From Streptomyces cyaneofuscatus (lineage in GTDB: Bacteria > Actinomycetota > Actinomycetes > Streptomycetales > Streptomycetaceae): a DNA stretch of 64,000 nt. A model generated the notes under the pieces. That model was not told where the DNA came from and did no database searches. It was given only the letters and a program-made list of their open reading frames with translations. Position numbers and translations under genes: made by a program. The DNA is taken from contig NZ_JOEM01000028.1 in the NCBI RefSeq assembly GCF_000718135.1, positions 10,770 through 74,769 of the forward strand. The letters are read 5' to 3'. Shown in pieces: positions 28,301 to 37,005 of the stretch (position 1 is its first letter; every line of letters begins with the position of its first letter).

Positions 28301-29065
28301 TCAGGGCGGCGGTGCGAGTGCCAGCAGCGCCGCCGACTCCCGTAGCCGCTCCGCCCGTTCGTCGAGCGCCGCTTCGCCGGAGCGGTCCGCCGGGGCCGCG
28401 GCCACCAGGGCGAGCCGGTCCCGCCAGCTCGACCCGGCCAGGGCGACGGCGACCGTGGTCATGCCCGGGACGGAGGCGCCCCGGCTGACCGCGTGGCCCC
28501 TCCGGCGGATCACCGCCAGCTCGTCCAGCAGAGCCGTCCGCGAGGTGAGCGTGGCCGGGGTGACCGCTTCCAGCTCCTCGTCCGGGTACAGCGCGCACAC
28601 CTGGTCCGCCGTCATACGGGAGAGCAGCAGCAGCCCGCCCGAGCCCGCGTGGGCCGGGCCGGTCCGCCCCAACTCCAGTGCCACCCGCACCGGATGGGGC
28701 GACTCACGCCCGTCGGTGACGATCACCTGGTCGCCGATGAGCGCCTCGCTCCACACCGTCTCCCCGGTCCGCCGGGCCGCGTCCTCCAGCACCGGCCCCA
28801 GCCGATCGCGGGCCGCACGGCCGAAACCCGCCGGCCGGCCGAGCCGCACCAGCTCCGGGCCCGCCGCGTAGCCGCGCCCTGACGTGTCCCGGATCGCGAA
28901 CCCCCGGCTCTCCAGGGTGCTCAGGACCCGGTGCGCGGTGGACCGTCCGACGCGGAGGTGCCCGGCGGCCTCGGTCACGGTGAGGGTGTCATGGGTGAGG
29001 AAGAGCCGCATGGCGCGGAGCCCCGTATCCAGCGAAGCGATCGTGTAGTCACCTGTCGCCGTCAT
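28301..29065 (-). CDS. IclR-family transcriptional regulator
   Basis: A 254-residue regulator. The N-terminal winged helix-turn-helix includes LTVTEAAGHLRVGRSTAHRVLSTL. The C-terminal effector-binding domain has the IclR pattern, with a GGLLLLSRM segment and the late VSRGASVPGMTTVAVAL stretch. It lies convergent with the MarR gene and divergent from the conservon, with 569 bases between it and cvnA. No catabolic operon of the usual IclR type adjoins it, so its target is unknown. Confidence 0.9.
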   Translation of the reverse strand: MTATGDYTIASLDTGLRAMRLFLTHDTLTVTEAAGHLRVGRSTAHRVLSTLESRGFAIRDTSGRGYAAGPELVRLGRPAGFGRAARDRLGPVLEDAARRTGETVWSEALIGDQVIVTDGRESPHPVRVALELGRTGPAHAGSGGLLLLSRMTADQVCALYPDEELEAVTPATLTSRTALLDELAVIRRRGHAVSRGASVPGMTTVAVALAGSSWRDRLALVAAAPADRSGEAALDERAERLRESAALLALAPPP

Positions 29066-29634
29066 GCTTCCGCCCGCTCCCTGTCGTCGTCACTCCGGGT
29101 ACCCGCCGACGCCCCCGCGGGGTGGCGCCGACCGCCATGATCTCCGTTGCGGCGCCGCCCGCGCGGGGCGCTTCGGGGGTGCGTGGAATCTGCGGTCGTA
29201 TACGCGTCAGCACAGCGATTTTCCGCGTCACCCGCCGAGTGTTCAGGAATCTGCTCCTTTCGATCCGGTTCGATCATCTGTGCCTCTGTCCTGTTCTGCG
29301 GTACGAAATCAAGCGCTGAATAAGCGAATTGATCGGGTATCACCTATCCCTGGATCGATTCCGTCCCGTCAGCCGGGACGCAGAGGGCGAGACAGGGCCC
29401 CTTTCCCGCCATCGTCACTCCTCGCGCACGCTCCACAGCGGTGAGTGGCAAAACTGGCGAGTGTATTCCTCTTCGCGGGCTCCCGCAGGGGGTTGGGTGA
29501 ATATGCCGATCCCCTGTTCTGATCTGGCTAAGCTCACGCGCAGTGAAGTCGAGTTGATGCGAATTCGAGCACTTGTTCCTGAGTCTCCGCTCACGTGCGT
29601 ATACATCCCGGAATCAACCGCCAGAGGGTTTTAG
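29066..29634 (+). promoter_or_regulatory. Long, relatively AT-rich region upstream of the conservon
   Basis: This 569-base region between iclR and cvnA has visibly lower G+C than its surroundings, especially 29220-29350 and 29450-29634. No credible coding region appears in any frame. TTGTTC at 29573 and TATACA at 29600 are promoter-like, but their 21-base spacing is too long for a standard promoter. AGAGGG (29623-29628) is the ribosome binding site of cvnA. The length suggests a regulated promoter or leader for the conservon. Confidence 0.4.
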
Positions 29635-31314
29635 ATGGTCCGTGTTGAATCACCGCCGACCGACAGAGAAGTCCCCGTCGTCCGCGTAGTCCTGCCGCCC
29701 GTGGTCCTGCTGGCCGGTGCCACCGCCGCCGGCGTGGCCCTGGTGGTCCCGGCCGCGCGGATACCAGTCGCCGTGTGCGGCGCGATCACCACGCTCGTGG
29801 TCGCCGTGCTCACCGTGGCGCTGCACCGCCGCAGGCGCGCCATGGCCGCCCAGCGCGCCGAGTACGAACAGCGCATCGCCTACCTGGAACACCGCATCCT
29901 CAGCCACGACTCCGAGACCGTGCGGCTCACCAAGGAGGTCATGCCCGCCGCCATCCGGCGTCTGCGGGTGGGTAATTCGCCCGAGGAGGTCATGCGCGAC
30001 ATCGTCGACGCGGACGCCGCCAACCGGCATCTGCCCAAGGCGCTGCGCGAGCAGATCTTCCAGGTCCTCGAAGTCATCGACAACGAGGAGGCCCGGCGTG
30101 ACTCCGCGCAGCGCGCCTTCGTCAGCGTCGCCCGCCGCGTCCAGGCGATCGTGCACCGCCAGGCCAGTGAGCTGCGGGAGATGGAGGACCACTACGGGCG
30201 CAACCCCGAGGTCTTCGACGACCTGCTCCGCATCGACCACGGCACCGCGCTGATCGGCCGGCTCGCCGACTCCATCGCCGTCCTCGGCGGGGCCCGCCCC
30301 AGCCGCCAGTGGCCCAAGCCCGTACCGCTGTTCAGCGTGTTGCGCGGCGCGATGTCCCGCATCCTGGAGTACCAGCGCGTCGACCTGCACTCGATCGCCA
30401 AGGTCGCCATCGTCGGCACCTCGGTCGAGCCGCTCATCCACGCCTGCGCCGAACTCCTCGACAACGCGACCCGCTACTCGCCTCCCCAGACCCGGGTGCA
30501 CGTCACCGCGGTCGAGGTGCAGACCGGTATCGCCATCGAGATCGAAGACGGCGGCGTCAGCCTCAGCGAGGAGGCCCGCGCCCGGGCCGAGAACATGCTC
30601 GCCCAGGCCCAGGCCGGCATCAACATGAACGACCTCGGGGAGTCCCCGCGGCTCGGCATGGCCGTCGTCGGACGGCTCTCGCGGATGTATCAGCTCCAGG
30701 TGTCGCTGCGCCAGTCGGCGTACGGCGGTGTCCGCGCGGTCCTCATCGTGCCGCGCGACATGATCACCACGGGACCCGCTCCGGGCATCGCCCACGGGAT
30801 CGGCGCCACCTCGCGGCCCACCAGCTCGCTGGACATGTCGCAGCTCCAGCACGTGGTGCCGCCGCCCGGAAAGCGCAAGTCCAAGCCCAAGCCCGCCGCC
30901 ACCGGCCCGGTGCCCTCGGTGGTCGCACCGGCCCCCGCCGGTGCCCCCGCCGCGGCCGCCCGTCCGGCCACGCCCGCCGCGGCCATGGAGGACGACGTCC
31001 CGGTGGTCACCGAGTGGACCGAGAACGGACTGCCGCAGCGCCGCAGCCGGGGCCGCGCCCCGCTCGGCTCGCACAATCTGCCGCAGCAGCCCCCGCCGCC
31101 CCCTGCCCCCGTCAACGGTGGCCTGCCGAGCCGGGGCGGACACCCCGACGGCGGATACGGCGGGCCTGCCGGACCCGGCGGGCCCGGTGGCTCCGGCGAG
31201 AAGCCCCCCGGCCTCTGGCTGGAGGCCTTCACCAAGGCCGTCAACGGCGTACCGCAGGAACCGAAGCACGGCGAAGACTCCGATGACGCGTGGGACAAGG
31301 GAGACCTGAAGTGA
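29635..31314 (+). CDS. cvnA: Conservon sensor histidine kinase-like ATPase (CvnA)
   Basis: A 559-residue membrane protein. Two adjacent hydrophobic helices (about 14-38 and 44-64) anchor it. A helical region with a phospho-acceptor-like LRIDHGT (His202) follows. The HATPase domain has the N-box ELLDNATRYSPP (273-284), EDGG (304-307) and LGMAVV near 340. The last 190 residues are Pro/Gly/Ala-rich and probably disordered. In conservons this protein, a roadblock protein, a DUF742 protein and a small GTPase form a membrane complex likened to a G-protein-coupled receptor. The S. griseus rarABCDE operon is a studied example that restrains development. Confidence 0.92.
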   Translation: MVRVESPPTDREVPVVRVVLPPVVLLAGATAAGVALVVPAARIPVAVCGAITTLVVAVLTVALHRRRRAMAAQRAEYEQRIAYLEHRILSHDSETVRLTKEVMPAAIRRLRVGNSPEEVMRDIVDADAANRHLPKALREQIFQVLEVIDNEEARRDSAQRAFVSVARRVQAIVHRQASELREMEDHYGRNPEVFDDLLRIDHGTALIGRLADSIAVLGGARPSRQWPKPVPLFSVLRGAMSRILEYQRVDLHSIAKVAIVGTSVEPLIHACAELLDNATRYSPPQTRVHVTAVEVQTGIAIEIEDGGVSLSEEARARAENMLAQAQAGINMNDLGESPRLGMAVVGRLSRMYQLQVSLRQSAYGGVRAVLIVPRDMITTGPAPGIAHGIGATSRPTSSLDMSQLQHVVPPPGKRKSKPKPAATGPVPSVVAPAPAGAPAAAARPATPAAAMEDDVPVVTEWTENGLPQRRSRGRAPLGSHNLPQQPPPPPAPVNGGLPSRGGHPDGGYGGPAGPGGPGGSGEKPPGLWLEAFTKAVNGVPQEPKHGEDSDDAWDKGDLK

Positions 31315-31718
31315 TCCAGCAGCGGGGAAACATGGACTGGATGCTCAAGGAGCTGGCCGACGACGTGCCGAGCATCCACCAGATCGTGGTGCTCTCCTCG
31401 GACGGGCTGCGCATCGCCATGCACGGCGGCGACCCCGATGTCGCCGACCGGCTGGCGGCCGCCTGCGCCGGGCTCCAGAGCCTGGCCGCCGCGGTGGCCA
31501 CCGAAATCCCGTACAGCGACGGTCTGATGAAGCTCGTCGTCATCGAGGTCACCGGCGGCTTCTTCTACCTGATGGCCGCCGGGACCGGCGCGTACCTCGC
31601 CGTGCTGGCGGGCGAGACCGTGGACGCCGGTCTGGTCGGCGCCCGGATGCGGGACATGGTCGTGCGGATCGGTGCCCACCTGACCAGTCCGCCCCGCCAC
31701 GGCGGGCAGTCCGGATGA
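31311..31718 (+). CDS. cvnB: Conservon roadblock/LC7 domain protein (CvnB)
   Basis: A 135-residue protein of the roadblock/LC7 family: DVPSIHQIVVLSSDGLRIAMHG, then an alternating helix-strand pattern through YLMAAGTGAYLAVLAG. In conservons CvnB binds the other components and is thought to act on the small GTPase. The GTG start overlaps the cvnA stop by 4 bases and its own stop overlaps cvnC by 4, so the genes are translated in series. Confidence 0.93.
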   Translation: MIQQRGNMDWMLKELADDVPSIHQIVVLSSDGLRIAMHGGDPDVADRLAAACAGLQSLAAAVATEIPYSDGLMKLVVIEVTGGFFYLMAAGTGAYLAVLAGETVDAGLVGARMRDMVVRIGAHLTSPPRHGGQSG

Positions 31719-32086
31719 GCGGACCCCGACGAGAACGCCGCAAGACCGATCCGGCGCTCAGCGATCCGGAACGGCTGTACGTGATCACCGGCGATCTCGA
31801 CGACAGCGAGCGCGCCGCGCTCGACCTGGTCACGATGGTCGTCGCGCAGGCCGAGCCCTCGCCGACGTTCCAGCCGGAGCAGGCCGCGATCCTGCGGCTC
31901 TGTCAGGCGCCCTTATCGGTCGCCGAGATCTCCGCCTACCTCAGCCTGCCGTTCAGCGTGGTCACCTCGCTCCTGAGCGATCTCCTCGCGACCGAACTCA
32001 TCGAGTCGCGAGCGCCGATCGTCCGCGCCACACTCCCCGACAGGTCCCTTCTCGAAGCGGTGATGCATGGACTTCAGAAGCTCTGA
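31715..32086 (+). CDS. cvnC: Conservon DUF742 protein (CvnC), contains a TTA codon
   Basis: A 123-residue DUF742 protein with the family's N-terminal RLYVITGD motif and a winged-helix-like C-terminal half (ILRLCQAPLSVAEISAYLSL, then LLEAVMHGLQKL). In conservons it is a soluble member of the complex, although the helix-turn-helix-like part suggests DNA binding in some cases. Codon 67 is an in-frame TTA (31913-31915), so full-length product should need the bldA leucyl-tRNA. It overlaps cvnB by 4 bases and cvnD by 20. Confidence 0.92.
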   Translation: MSGPRRERRKTDPALSDPERLYVITGDLDDSERAALDLVTMVVAQAEPSPTFQPEQAAILRLCQAPLSVAEISAYLSLPFSVVTSLLSDLLATELIESRAPIVRATLPDRSLLEAVMHGLQKL

Positions 32087-32681
32087 CACGATCACCGGAC
32101 CCCGCACCGAGGACGTCCTCCCCACCACGGCCACCGCCGCGGTGAAGGTCGTGATCGTCGGCGGGTTCGGCGTCGGCAAGACGACCATGGTCGGCTCGGT
32201 CAGCGAGATCCGGCCCCTGACGACCGAAGAGACCATGACCCAGGCCGGCGTCGGCGTGGACGACAACGCCGGGGTGGAGACGAAGACCGCCACCACCGTC
32301 GCCATGGACTTCGGCCGGATCAGCCTCAGCGAGGAGCTGATCCTCTACCTCTTCGGCACCCCCGGCCAGGAACGCTTCTGGTTCCTGTGGAACGGCCTCT
32401 TCGAAGGAGCCCTCGGCGCCGTCGTCCTCATCGACACCCGGCGGCTCGAAGTCAGCTTCGACGTCATCGGCCGGCTGGAGGAGCGCGGAGTGCCGTTCGT
32501 GGTGGCCGTCAACACCTTCCCCGACGCACCGCACCACCCGGTCGAGGCCCTGCGCAGAGCCCTCGACCTGCCGGACGAGGTCCCGATGATCGACTGCGAC
32601 GCCCGGCTGCGGGCCTCCAGCCGCGATGTGCTGATGACCCTCATGCGCTATCTGCACAGCCTGGCCGTCCCGCTCGCCTGA
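32067..32681 (+). CDS. cvnD: Conservon small GTPase (CvnD)
   Basis: A 204-residue Ras/MglA-like GTPase. The P-loop is GGFGVGKT (32-39). The G3 region is LFGTPGQERF, keeping the GQE but lacking the usual DxxG aspartate, as is normal for this family. VAVNTF replaces the NKxD guanine-specificity motif. The protein is soluble and has no lipid signal. The start lies inside cvnC, a 20-base overlap. In conservons CvnD binds GTP and is released from the membrane complex on signalling. Confidence 0.93.
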   Translation: MDFRSSDTITGPRTEDVLPTTATAAVKVVIVGGFGVGKTTMVGSVSEIRPLTTEETMTQAGVGVDDNAGVETKTATTVAMDFGRISLSEELILYLFGTPGQERFWFLWNGLFEGALGAVVLIDTRRLEVSFDVIGRLEERGVPFVVAVNTFPDAPHHPVEALRRALDLPDEVPMIDCDARLRASSRDVLMTLMRYLHSLAVPLA

Positions 32682-32890
32682 CGGGCCTCGGAACGGCTCC
32701 GGCCGTTCGCCTCGCCCCGTCCCGTGGGAGCGGTTCCGGCCGTTCCCGCCCGCCCGGTGCCCCGTCGGCCCCGGGACGGTTCCCGGCCGTCCCGAGGCCG
32801 GGAGCGCGCGCCGTTCCCCCGGCGCGCGCCCCCGCGCACACCCTGCCCACCTGCGCTCGCCCCTTGGCCGTCCTGATCCCTGGAGCCACT
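32682..32890. repeat. cvnD-cvnE spacer: three imperfect repeats and two GC hairpins
   Basis: Three related units, built on GGTTCCGGCCGTTC, occur at 32692-32709, 32730-32747 and 32775-32793. The third folds as CGGGACGG/CCGTCCCG. A second stem, GCGCGCGCC (32804-32812) with GGCGCGCGC (32821-32829), follows. The other conservon genes are overlapped, so this 209-base structured gap stands out and may lower or regulate read-through into the P450 gene. Confidence 0.5.
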
Positions 32891-34450
32891 GTGACAACCC
32901 CCTTCCACCACGAGCCCGGCGCCGCCCCGCCGCCCCAGTGCCCGGCCCACAACCTCGGCGTCGGCCCCGGCGGCCTGCGCCGGCTGTACGGCCCCGAGGC
33001 GGAGAACGACCCCGCCGGCCTCTACGACAAGCTCCGCGCCGAACACGGCACGGTCGCCCCGGTCCTGCTCCACGGCGACGTACCCGCCTGGCTCGTCCTC
33101 GGCCACAGCGAGAACCTCCACCTCACCCGGACCCCGTCCCAGTTCTCCCGGGACTCCCGGCGCTGGCGGGCCCTCCAGGACGGCAGCGTCGCCCCGGACC
33201 ACCCGCTCGCCCCGATCTTCACCTGGCAGCCCGTCTGCGTCTTCGCCGACGGCGCCAAGCACGAGCGGCAGCGCGGGGCGGTCACCGACAGCATGGAGCG
33301 CATCGACACCCGGGGCGTGCGGCGCCACATCAACCGCTTCAGTAACCGCCTGGTCAACGACTTCTCCGAGAAGGGCAGCGCCGACCTGGTCAGCCAGTTC
33401 GCGGACCATCTGCCGATGATGGTGATGTGCGCGATCTTCGGCATGCCCGAGGAGTACGACGAGCGGCTCGTCCAGGCGGCCCGCGACATGACCCGAGGCA
33501 CCGAGACCGCCGTGTCCAGCAACGCCTACATCGTCGGGGTGCTGACCCGGCTCGTGGAGCGCCGCCGCGCCGAACCGGCCCCCGACTTCGCCTCCTGGCT
33601 GGTCGAGCACCCCGCCACGATGACCGACATCGAGGTCGTGGAGCACCTGCGCCTCATCCTCATCGCCGCGTACGAGTCGACCGCCAACCTCATCGCCAAC
33701 GTGCTGCGCATGGTCCTCACCGACCCGCGCTTCCGCGCCCGGCTCAGCGGGGGCCATATGACCGTGCCCGAGGCGGTGGAGCAGACCCTCTGGGACGAGC
33801 CGCCCTTCACCGCGGTCTTCGGCCGGTGGGCGGTCGGCGACACCGAGCTGGGCGGCCAGCAGATCAAGGCGGGTGACGCCCTGCTCGTCGGCATCGCCCC
33901 GGCCAACACCGACCCCACGGTCCGCCCCGACCTCACCGCCAACATGGAGGGCAACCGCGCCCACCTGGCGTTCAGCGGCGGTCCGCACGAGTGCCCCGGC
34001 CAGGACATCGGCCGAGCGATCGCGGACGTGGGCGTCGACGCCCTCCTGATGCGCCTGCCGGACCTGGAGCTGGGTGTGCAGGAGAGCGAGCTGCGCTGGG
34101 TCGGCAACATCATGTCCCGCCACCTGGTGGAGCTGCCGGTGAAGTTCGCCCCCAGCCCGCAGCAGAAGCTGGACTCCGACCCGCTCTCGGTGATGGCCCG
34201 CGCCGCCCGTCCGAGCGGCGACTGGGAGATCTCCTCCCCGGCCCGCCCCGTCCCCGAGCCCGCGCACTCCCTCGCCGGGACGCAGCCCGCCCACGCCCCG
34301 GGCGCGGCGCCGCAGCCCCGCCCGGCCCCTGCTCCCGCAGCGGCGCCCGCCGAGCCGGCGCCGGAAACCGCTGTGGTCCCGCAGCAGCGCCGCCCGGCCG
34401 CGCCCGCCCGGCTCTGGCAGGCGGTCTCCCGCTGGTGGAACGGCTACTGA
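32891..34450 (+). CDS. cvnE: Conservon cytochrome P450 (CYP157-like) with C-terminal tail, lacking ExxR
   Basis: A 519-residue protein. GTG 32891, with GGAG 5 bases upstream, gives a family-like N-terminus. Residues 1-418 form a P450: helix I is AAYEST (259-264) instead of the usual AGxxT, helix K reads EQTLW (297-301) instead of ExxR, and the haem loop is FSGGPHEC with Cys368. CYP157 enzymes are known for this helix K change. The last 100 residues are unusual for a P450: a Pro/Ala-rich linker (about 449-500) ending in ARLWQAVSRWWNGY, which looks like an amphipathic, aromatic membrane-binding or protein-docking tail. It is likely the fifth conservon component. Confidence 0.88.
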   Translation: MTTPFHHEPGAAPPPQCPAHNLGVGPGGLRRLYGPEAENDPAGLYDKLRAEHGTVAPVLLHGDVPAWLVLGHSENLHLTRTPSQFSRDSRRWRALQDGSVAPDHPLAPIFTWQPVCVFADGAKHERQRGAVTDSMERIDTRGVRRHINRFSNRLVNDFSEKGSADLVSQFADHLPMMVMCAIFGMPEEYDERLVQAARDMTRGTETAVSSNAYIVGVLTRLVERRRAEPAPDFASWLVEHPATMTDIEVVEHLRLILIAAYESTANLIANVLRMVLTDPRFRARLSGGHMTVPEAVEQTLWDEPPFTAVFGRWAVGDTELGGQQIKAGDALLVGIAPANTDPTVRPDLTANMEGNRAHLAFSGGPHECPGQDIGRAIADVGVDALLMRLPDLELGVQESELRWVGNIMSRHLVELPVKFAPSPQQKLDSDPLSVMARAARPSGDWEISSPARPVPEPAHSLAGTQPAHAPGAAPQPRPAPAPAAAPAEPAPETAVVPQQRRPAAPARLWQAVSRWWNGY

Positions 34451-34458
34451 CCCGCTCC

Positions 34459-34501
34459 GGCGGCGGCACCGGACCCGTGCGTGAGGTCCGGCGCCGCCGC
34501 C
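34459..34501 (+). terminator. Terminator hairpin after the conservon
   Basis: Arms GGCGGCGGCACCGGAC (34459-34474) and GTCCGGCGCCGCCGCC (34486-34501) pair at 15 of 16 positions. The hairpin follows the cvnE stop by 8 bases and lies before the separately transcribed glycosidase gene. Confidence 0.75.
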
Positions 34502-34538
34502 GACGTGCGCGGGGCGCACCCCCGTACCATCGAGCAGC

Positions 34539-35885
34539 GTGAAGCTGACAATTCTTGGCGGTGGCGGATTCCGGGTGCCTCTCGTGTACGGGGCCCTGCT
34601 CGGCGATCACGCCGAGGGCCGCGTCTCCAGGGTCACCCTGTACGACACCGACGCCGACCGGCTCACCGCCGTCGCCCGGGTGCTGGAGGAGCAGGCGCGG
34701 GGCGTGCCCGACGCGCCCGCCGTCGTCGCCACCACCGAACTCGACGAGGCGTTGCGCGGCGCCGACTTCGTCTTCTCCGCGATCCGCGTCGGCGGTCTGG
34801 CCGGCCGGGCCGCCGACGAACGGGTCGCCCTCGACCTCGGTGTGCTCGGCCAGGAGACGGTCGGCGCCGGGGGCATCGCGTACGGGCTGCGCACCGTCCC
34901 CGTCGCCGTCGAGCTGGCCCGGCGCATCGCCCGGCTCGCCCCGCACGCCTGGACCATCAACTTCACCAACCCGGCCGGGCTGGTCACCGAGGCCATGTCC
35001 CGCCACCTCGGCGACCGCGTCATCGGCATCTGCGACTCCCCGGTCGGTCTCGGGAGGCGAATCGCCCGGGTCCTGGGCGCCGACCCCGACCGGGCCTGGA
35101 TCGACTACGCCGGACTCAACCACCTCGGCTGGGTGCGGGGGCTGTACGTCGACGGGCGGGACGAACTGCCCCGGCTGCTCGCCGACCCGGAGCTGCTGGG
35201 CTCCTTCGAGGAGGGCCGGCTCTTCGGCCCGGAACTGCTCCGGTCACTCGGCGCGATCCCCAACGAGTACCTGCACTACTACTACTTCAACCGCGAGGCC
35301 GTCCGCTCCTACCAGGAGGCCGAGCAGACCCGGGGCGCCTTCCTCCGCGACCAGCAGGAGGGGTTCTACGCCCGGATGCGGGAGCCCGGCACACCTGCCC
35401 TCGCCACCTGGGACCGTACCCGTGCCGAGCGCGAGGCCACGTACATGGCGGAGAACCGGGAGGTCGCCGGGGCGGGGGAGCGGGAGGAGAGCGACCTGGA
35501 GTCCGGCGGCTACGAACAGGTGGCCCTCGCGCTGATGCGGGCCGTCGCCCGGAACGAACGCACCTCGCTGATCCTCAACGTCCGCAACCGCACGGCCCTT
35601 TCGGTGCTGGACGCCGATGCCGTGGTGGAGGTGCCCTGCCTGGTCGACGCCAACGGGGCCCACCCGGTGGCCGTTTCGCCGCTCCCGTACCACGCCGTCG
35701 GTCTCGTCACCGCGGTGAAGGCCGTGGAGCGGGCGGTGCTGGAGGCGGCGGGGAGCGGGTCCAGGTCGGCGGCCGTGCAGGCCTTCGCGCTGCACCCGCT
35801 GGTCGACTCCGTCGCGGTGGCGCGGCGGCTGGTGGACGGATACACCGAGGCCCATCCGCAACTCGCCTTCCTCGACCGGCCGTAG
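34539..35885 (+). CDS. GH4-family 6-phospho-beta-glucosidase
   Basis: A 448-residue glycosidase of family GH4, which cleaves phosphorylated (or free) glycosides by an NAD- and metal-dependent redox-elimination mechanism. The N-terminal Rossmann loop ILGGGGFRVP, NFTNPAG (141-147), the metal ligand Cys165 in GICDSP and His195 in GLNHLGW are all present. Length is typical. No sugar phosphotransferase genes adjoin it, so the natural substrate is uncertain. It begins 38 bases after the conservon terminator. Confidence 0.9.
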   Translation: MKLTILGGGGFRVPLVYGALLGDHAEGRVSRVTLYDTDADRLTAVARVLEEQARGVPDAPAVVATTELDEALRGADFVFSAIRVGGLAGRAADERVALDLGVLGQETVGAGGIAYGLRTVPVAVELARRIARLAPHAWTINFTNPAGLVTEAMSRHLGDRVIGICDSPVGLGRRIARVLGADPDRAWIDYAGLNHLGWVRGLYVDGRDELPRLLADPELLGSFEEGRLFGPELLRSLGAIPNEYLHYYYFNREAVRSYQEAEQTRGAFLRDQQEGFYARMREPGTPALATWDRTRAEREATYMAENREVAGAGEREESDLESGGYEQVALALMRAVARNERTSLILNVRNRTALSVLDADAVVEVPCLVDANGAHPVAVSPLPYHAVGLVTAVKAVERAVLEAAGSGSRSAAVQAFALHPLVDSVAVARRLVDGYTEAHPQLAFLDRP

Positions 35886-35920
35886 GAGGCGGCCTCAGGG
35901 GGCGGTCTCAGAAGGTGGCC

Positions 35921-36346
35921 TCAGGGGGCGGGGACGACGCTCCGGGCCCAGGTCGGTGCCACGCCCGCCACCTGGCAGACCATTAAGAAGAGCGGGATCG
36001 GCGGGGTGTACGGGGTGAGGCTGTCCGGCGAGTGGATCAGGCGGGGGCGCACGGCGGGGACGTCGGCGCCCCGGGCGTACATCACCTGCTCGGGCCAGTC
36101 CAGATCCAGGTCGGAGCCGGCCGGGACGATCCACCACCAGCGGTCCGCGTCGGCGAACACGCAGCCGGTGCGCGGGAGATGGGACATCAGCCGGAAGCCG
36201 TGCCGCGCGGGCACGCCGACCGCGTCACACCCCAGACTGGCCGACATCGAGGGCGGCAGCGACAACTGGACCCGGCCGCCCCGGGATTCCTCGGCGGCCC
36301 GCGGGCGCGGCGTACCGCGCAGCCGGGACAGCGCGTTCCTCAGCAT
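35921..36346 (-). CDS. Hypothetical protein of the whiJ/abaA-like module, contains a TTA codon
   Basis: A 141-residue hydrophilic protein with no signal peptide and no family I recognise. It has a basic N-terminus and a central Trp/Asp-rich part (ADRWWWIVPAGSDLDLDW), then a late hydrophobic patch PIPLFLMVCQVAG. The ATG at 36346 overlaps the end of the anti-sigma-like ATPase gene by 7 bases, so the two are co-transcribed. Codon 121 is TTA (reverse complement of 35984-35986), implying bldA dependence. Confidence 0.7.
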   Translation of the reverse strand: MLRNALSRLRGTPRPRAAEESRGGRVQLSLPPSMSASLGCDAVGVPARHGFRLMSHLPRTGCVFADADRWWWIVPAGSDLDLDWPEQVMYARGADVPAVRPRLIHSPDSLTPYTPPIPLFLMVCQVAGVAPTWARSVVPAP

Positions 36347-36798
36347 GGCTGCTCCACACCGTGCGGCAGCTCCGCCCACACGATGCGCCCGGAGTGGTCG
36401 CCCGCGTCATGGGAGCCCCACGAGCTGCTCATCGTGTCGACCAGCAGCAGGCCGCGCCCGTGCTCGTCGTCGGAACAGCGCCGCAGCCGGGGGCCGCCCG
36501 GCTGGTGCCCCTGGTCCTGCACGGCTATCCGCAGCCGTCTGCCGAGACAGCGCAGCTCGCACACCACACGGGTGCTCGCGGTGTGCACGACCGCGTTGGT
36601 GACCAGCTCGGACACGATGAGAACGGCCGCGTCGTACACATCGCCGCCCAGCTTCCAGCTCTCCAGCCGGGCCCGGGTCAGCTGCCGCGCACCGGCCACC
36701 GACTCGGGGTGCGCGGGCAGCGCGAAGCAGTAACGGAGCGCTTCCGTCCCGGGGCTGAGGTCCATGAGCCGGGGGATGAGCGCACTGCCAGGTGCCAC
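36340..36798 (-). CDS. RsbW-like ATP-binding protein (anti-sigma factor family)
   Basis: A 152-residue protein with a single HATPase_c fold: N-box VSELVTNAVVHT, G1 region AVQDQG and G2 region HGRGLLLVDTMS. It lacks a sensor or dimerisation domain, which is typical of the RsbW/SpoIIAB-like anti-sigma or serine kinase proteins found in large numbers in Streptomyces. The start is GTG with GAGGA about 7 bases upstream. It is divergent from an XRE/DUF5753 regulator, the arrangement of abaA- and whiJ-like loci. Confidence 0.88.
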   Translation of the reverse strand: MAPGSALIPRLMDLSPGTEALRYCFALPAHPESVAGARQLTRARLESWKLGGDVYDAAVLIVSELVTNAVVHTASTRVVCELRCLGRRLRIAVQDQGHQPGGPRLRRCSDDEHGRGLLLVDTMSSSWGSHDAGDHSGRIVWAELPHGVEQPC

Positions 36799-36920
36799 GA
36801 CCGATTCCTCACAGTGGGGGCTGCGTCACGCTTCGCTCCCCGGTGTGAGAGGAGCGGTCATGACTGAGCGAACTGGTTCGACACCCAACTCTCCCCCTGA
36901 CGAGGACACTTGGCAAGGGG

Positions 36921-36941
36921 CACTCTGAAATTTTCAGAGTG
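36921..36941. promoter_or_regulatory. Perfect palindrome between the ATPase and XRE genes
   Basis: Arms CACTCTGAAA and TTTCAGAGTG surround one T: a perfect 10-bp inverted repeat in a 207-base divergent region. It lies 64 bases upstream of the XRE start. Its AT-rich core contrasts with the surroundings. The nearest DNA-binding protein is the XRE regulator, the likeliest ligand. Confidence 0.6.
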
Positions 36942-37005
36942 GCTGTGTCGTTGGGGGCGCACGCGTGGCACACTGCTCGCAAAACAGCGCATGGGGAGGT
37001 CTGAA

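Noticed and set aside
29573..29605. TTGTTC / TATACA as a conservon promoter
   Set aside because: Spacing of 21 bases is too long for a standard promoter, so it is mentioned only in the region entry.
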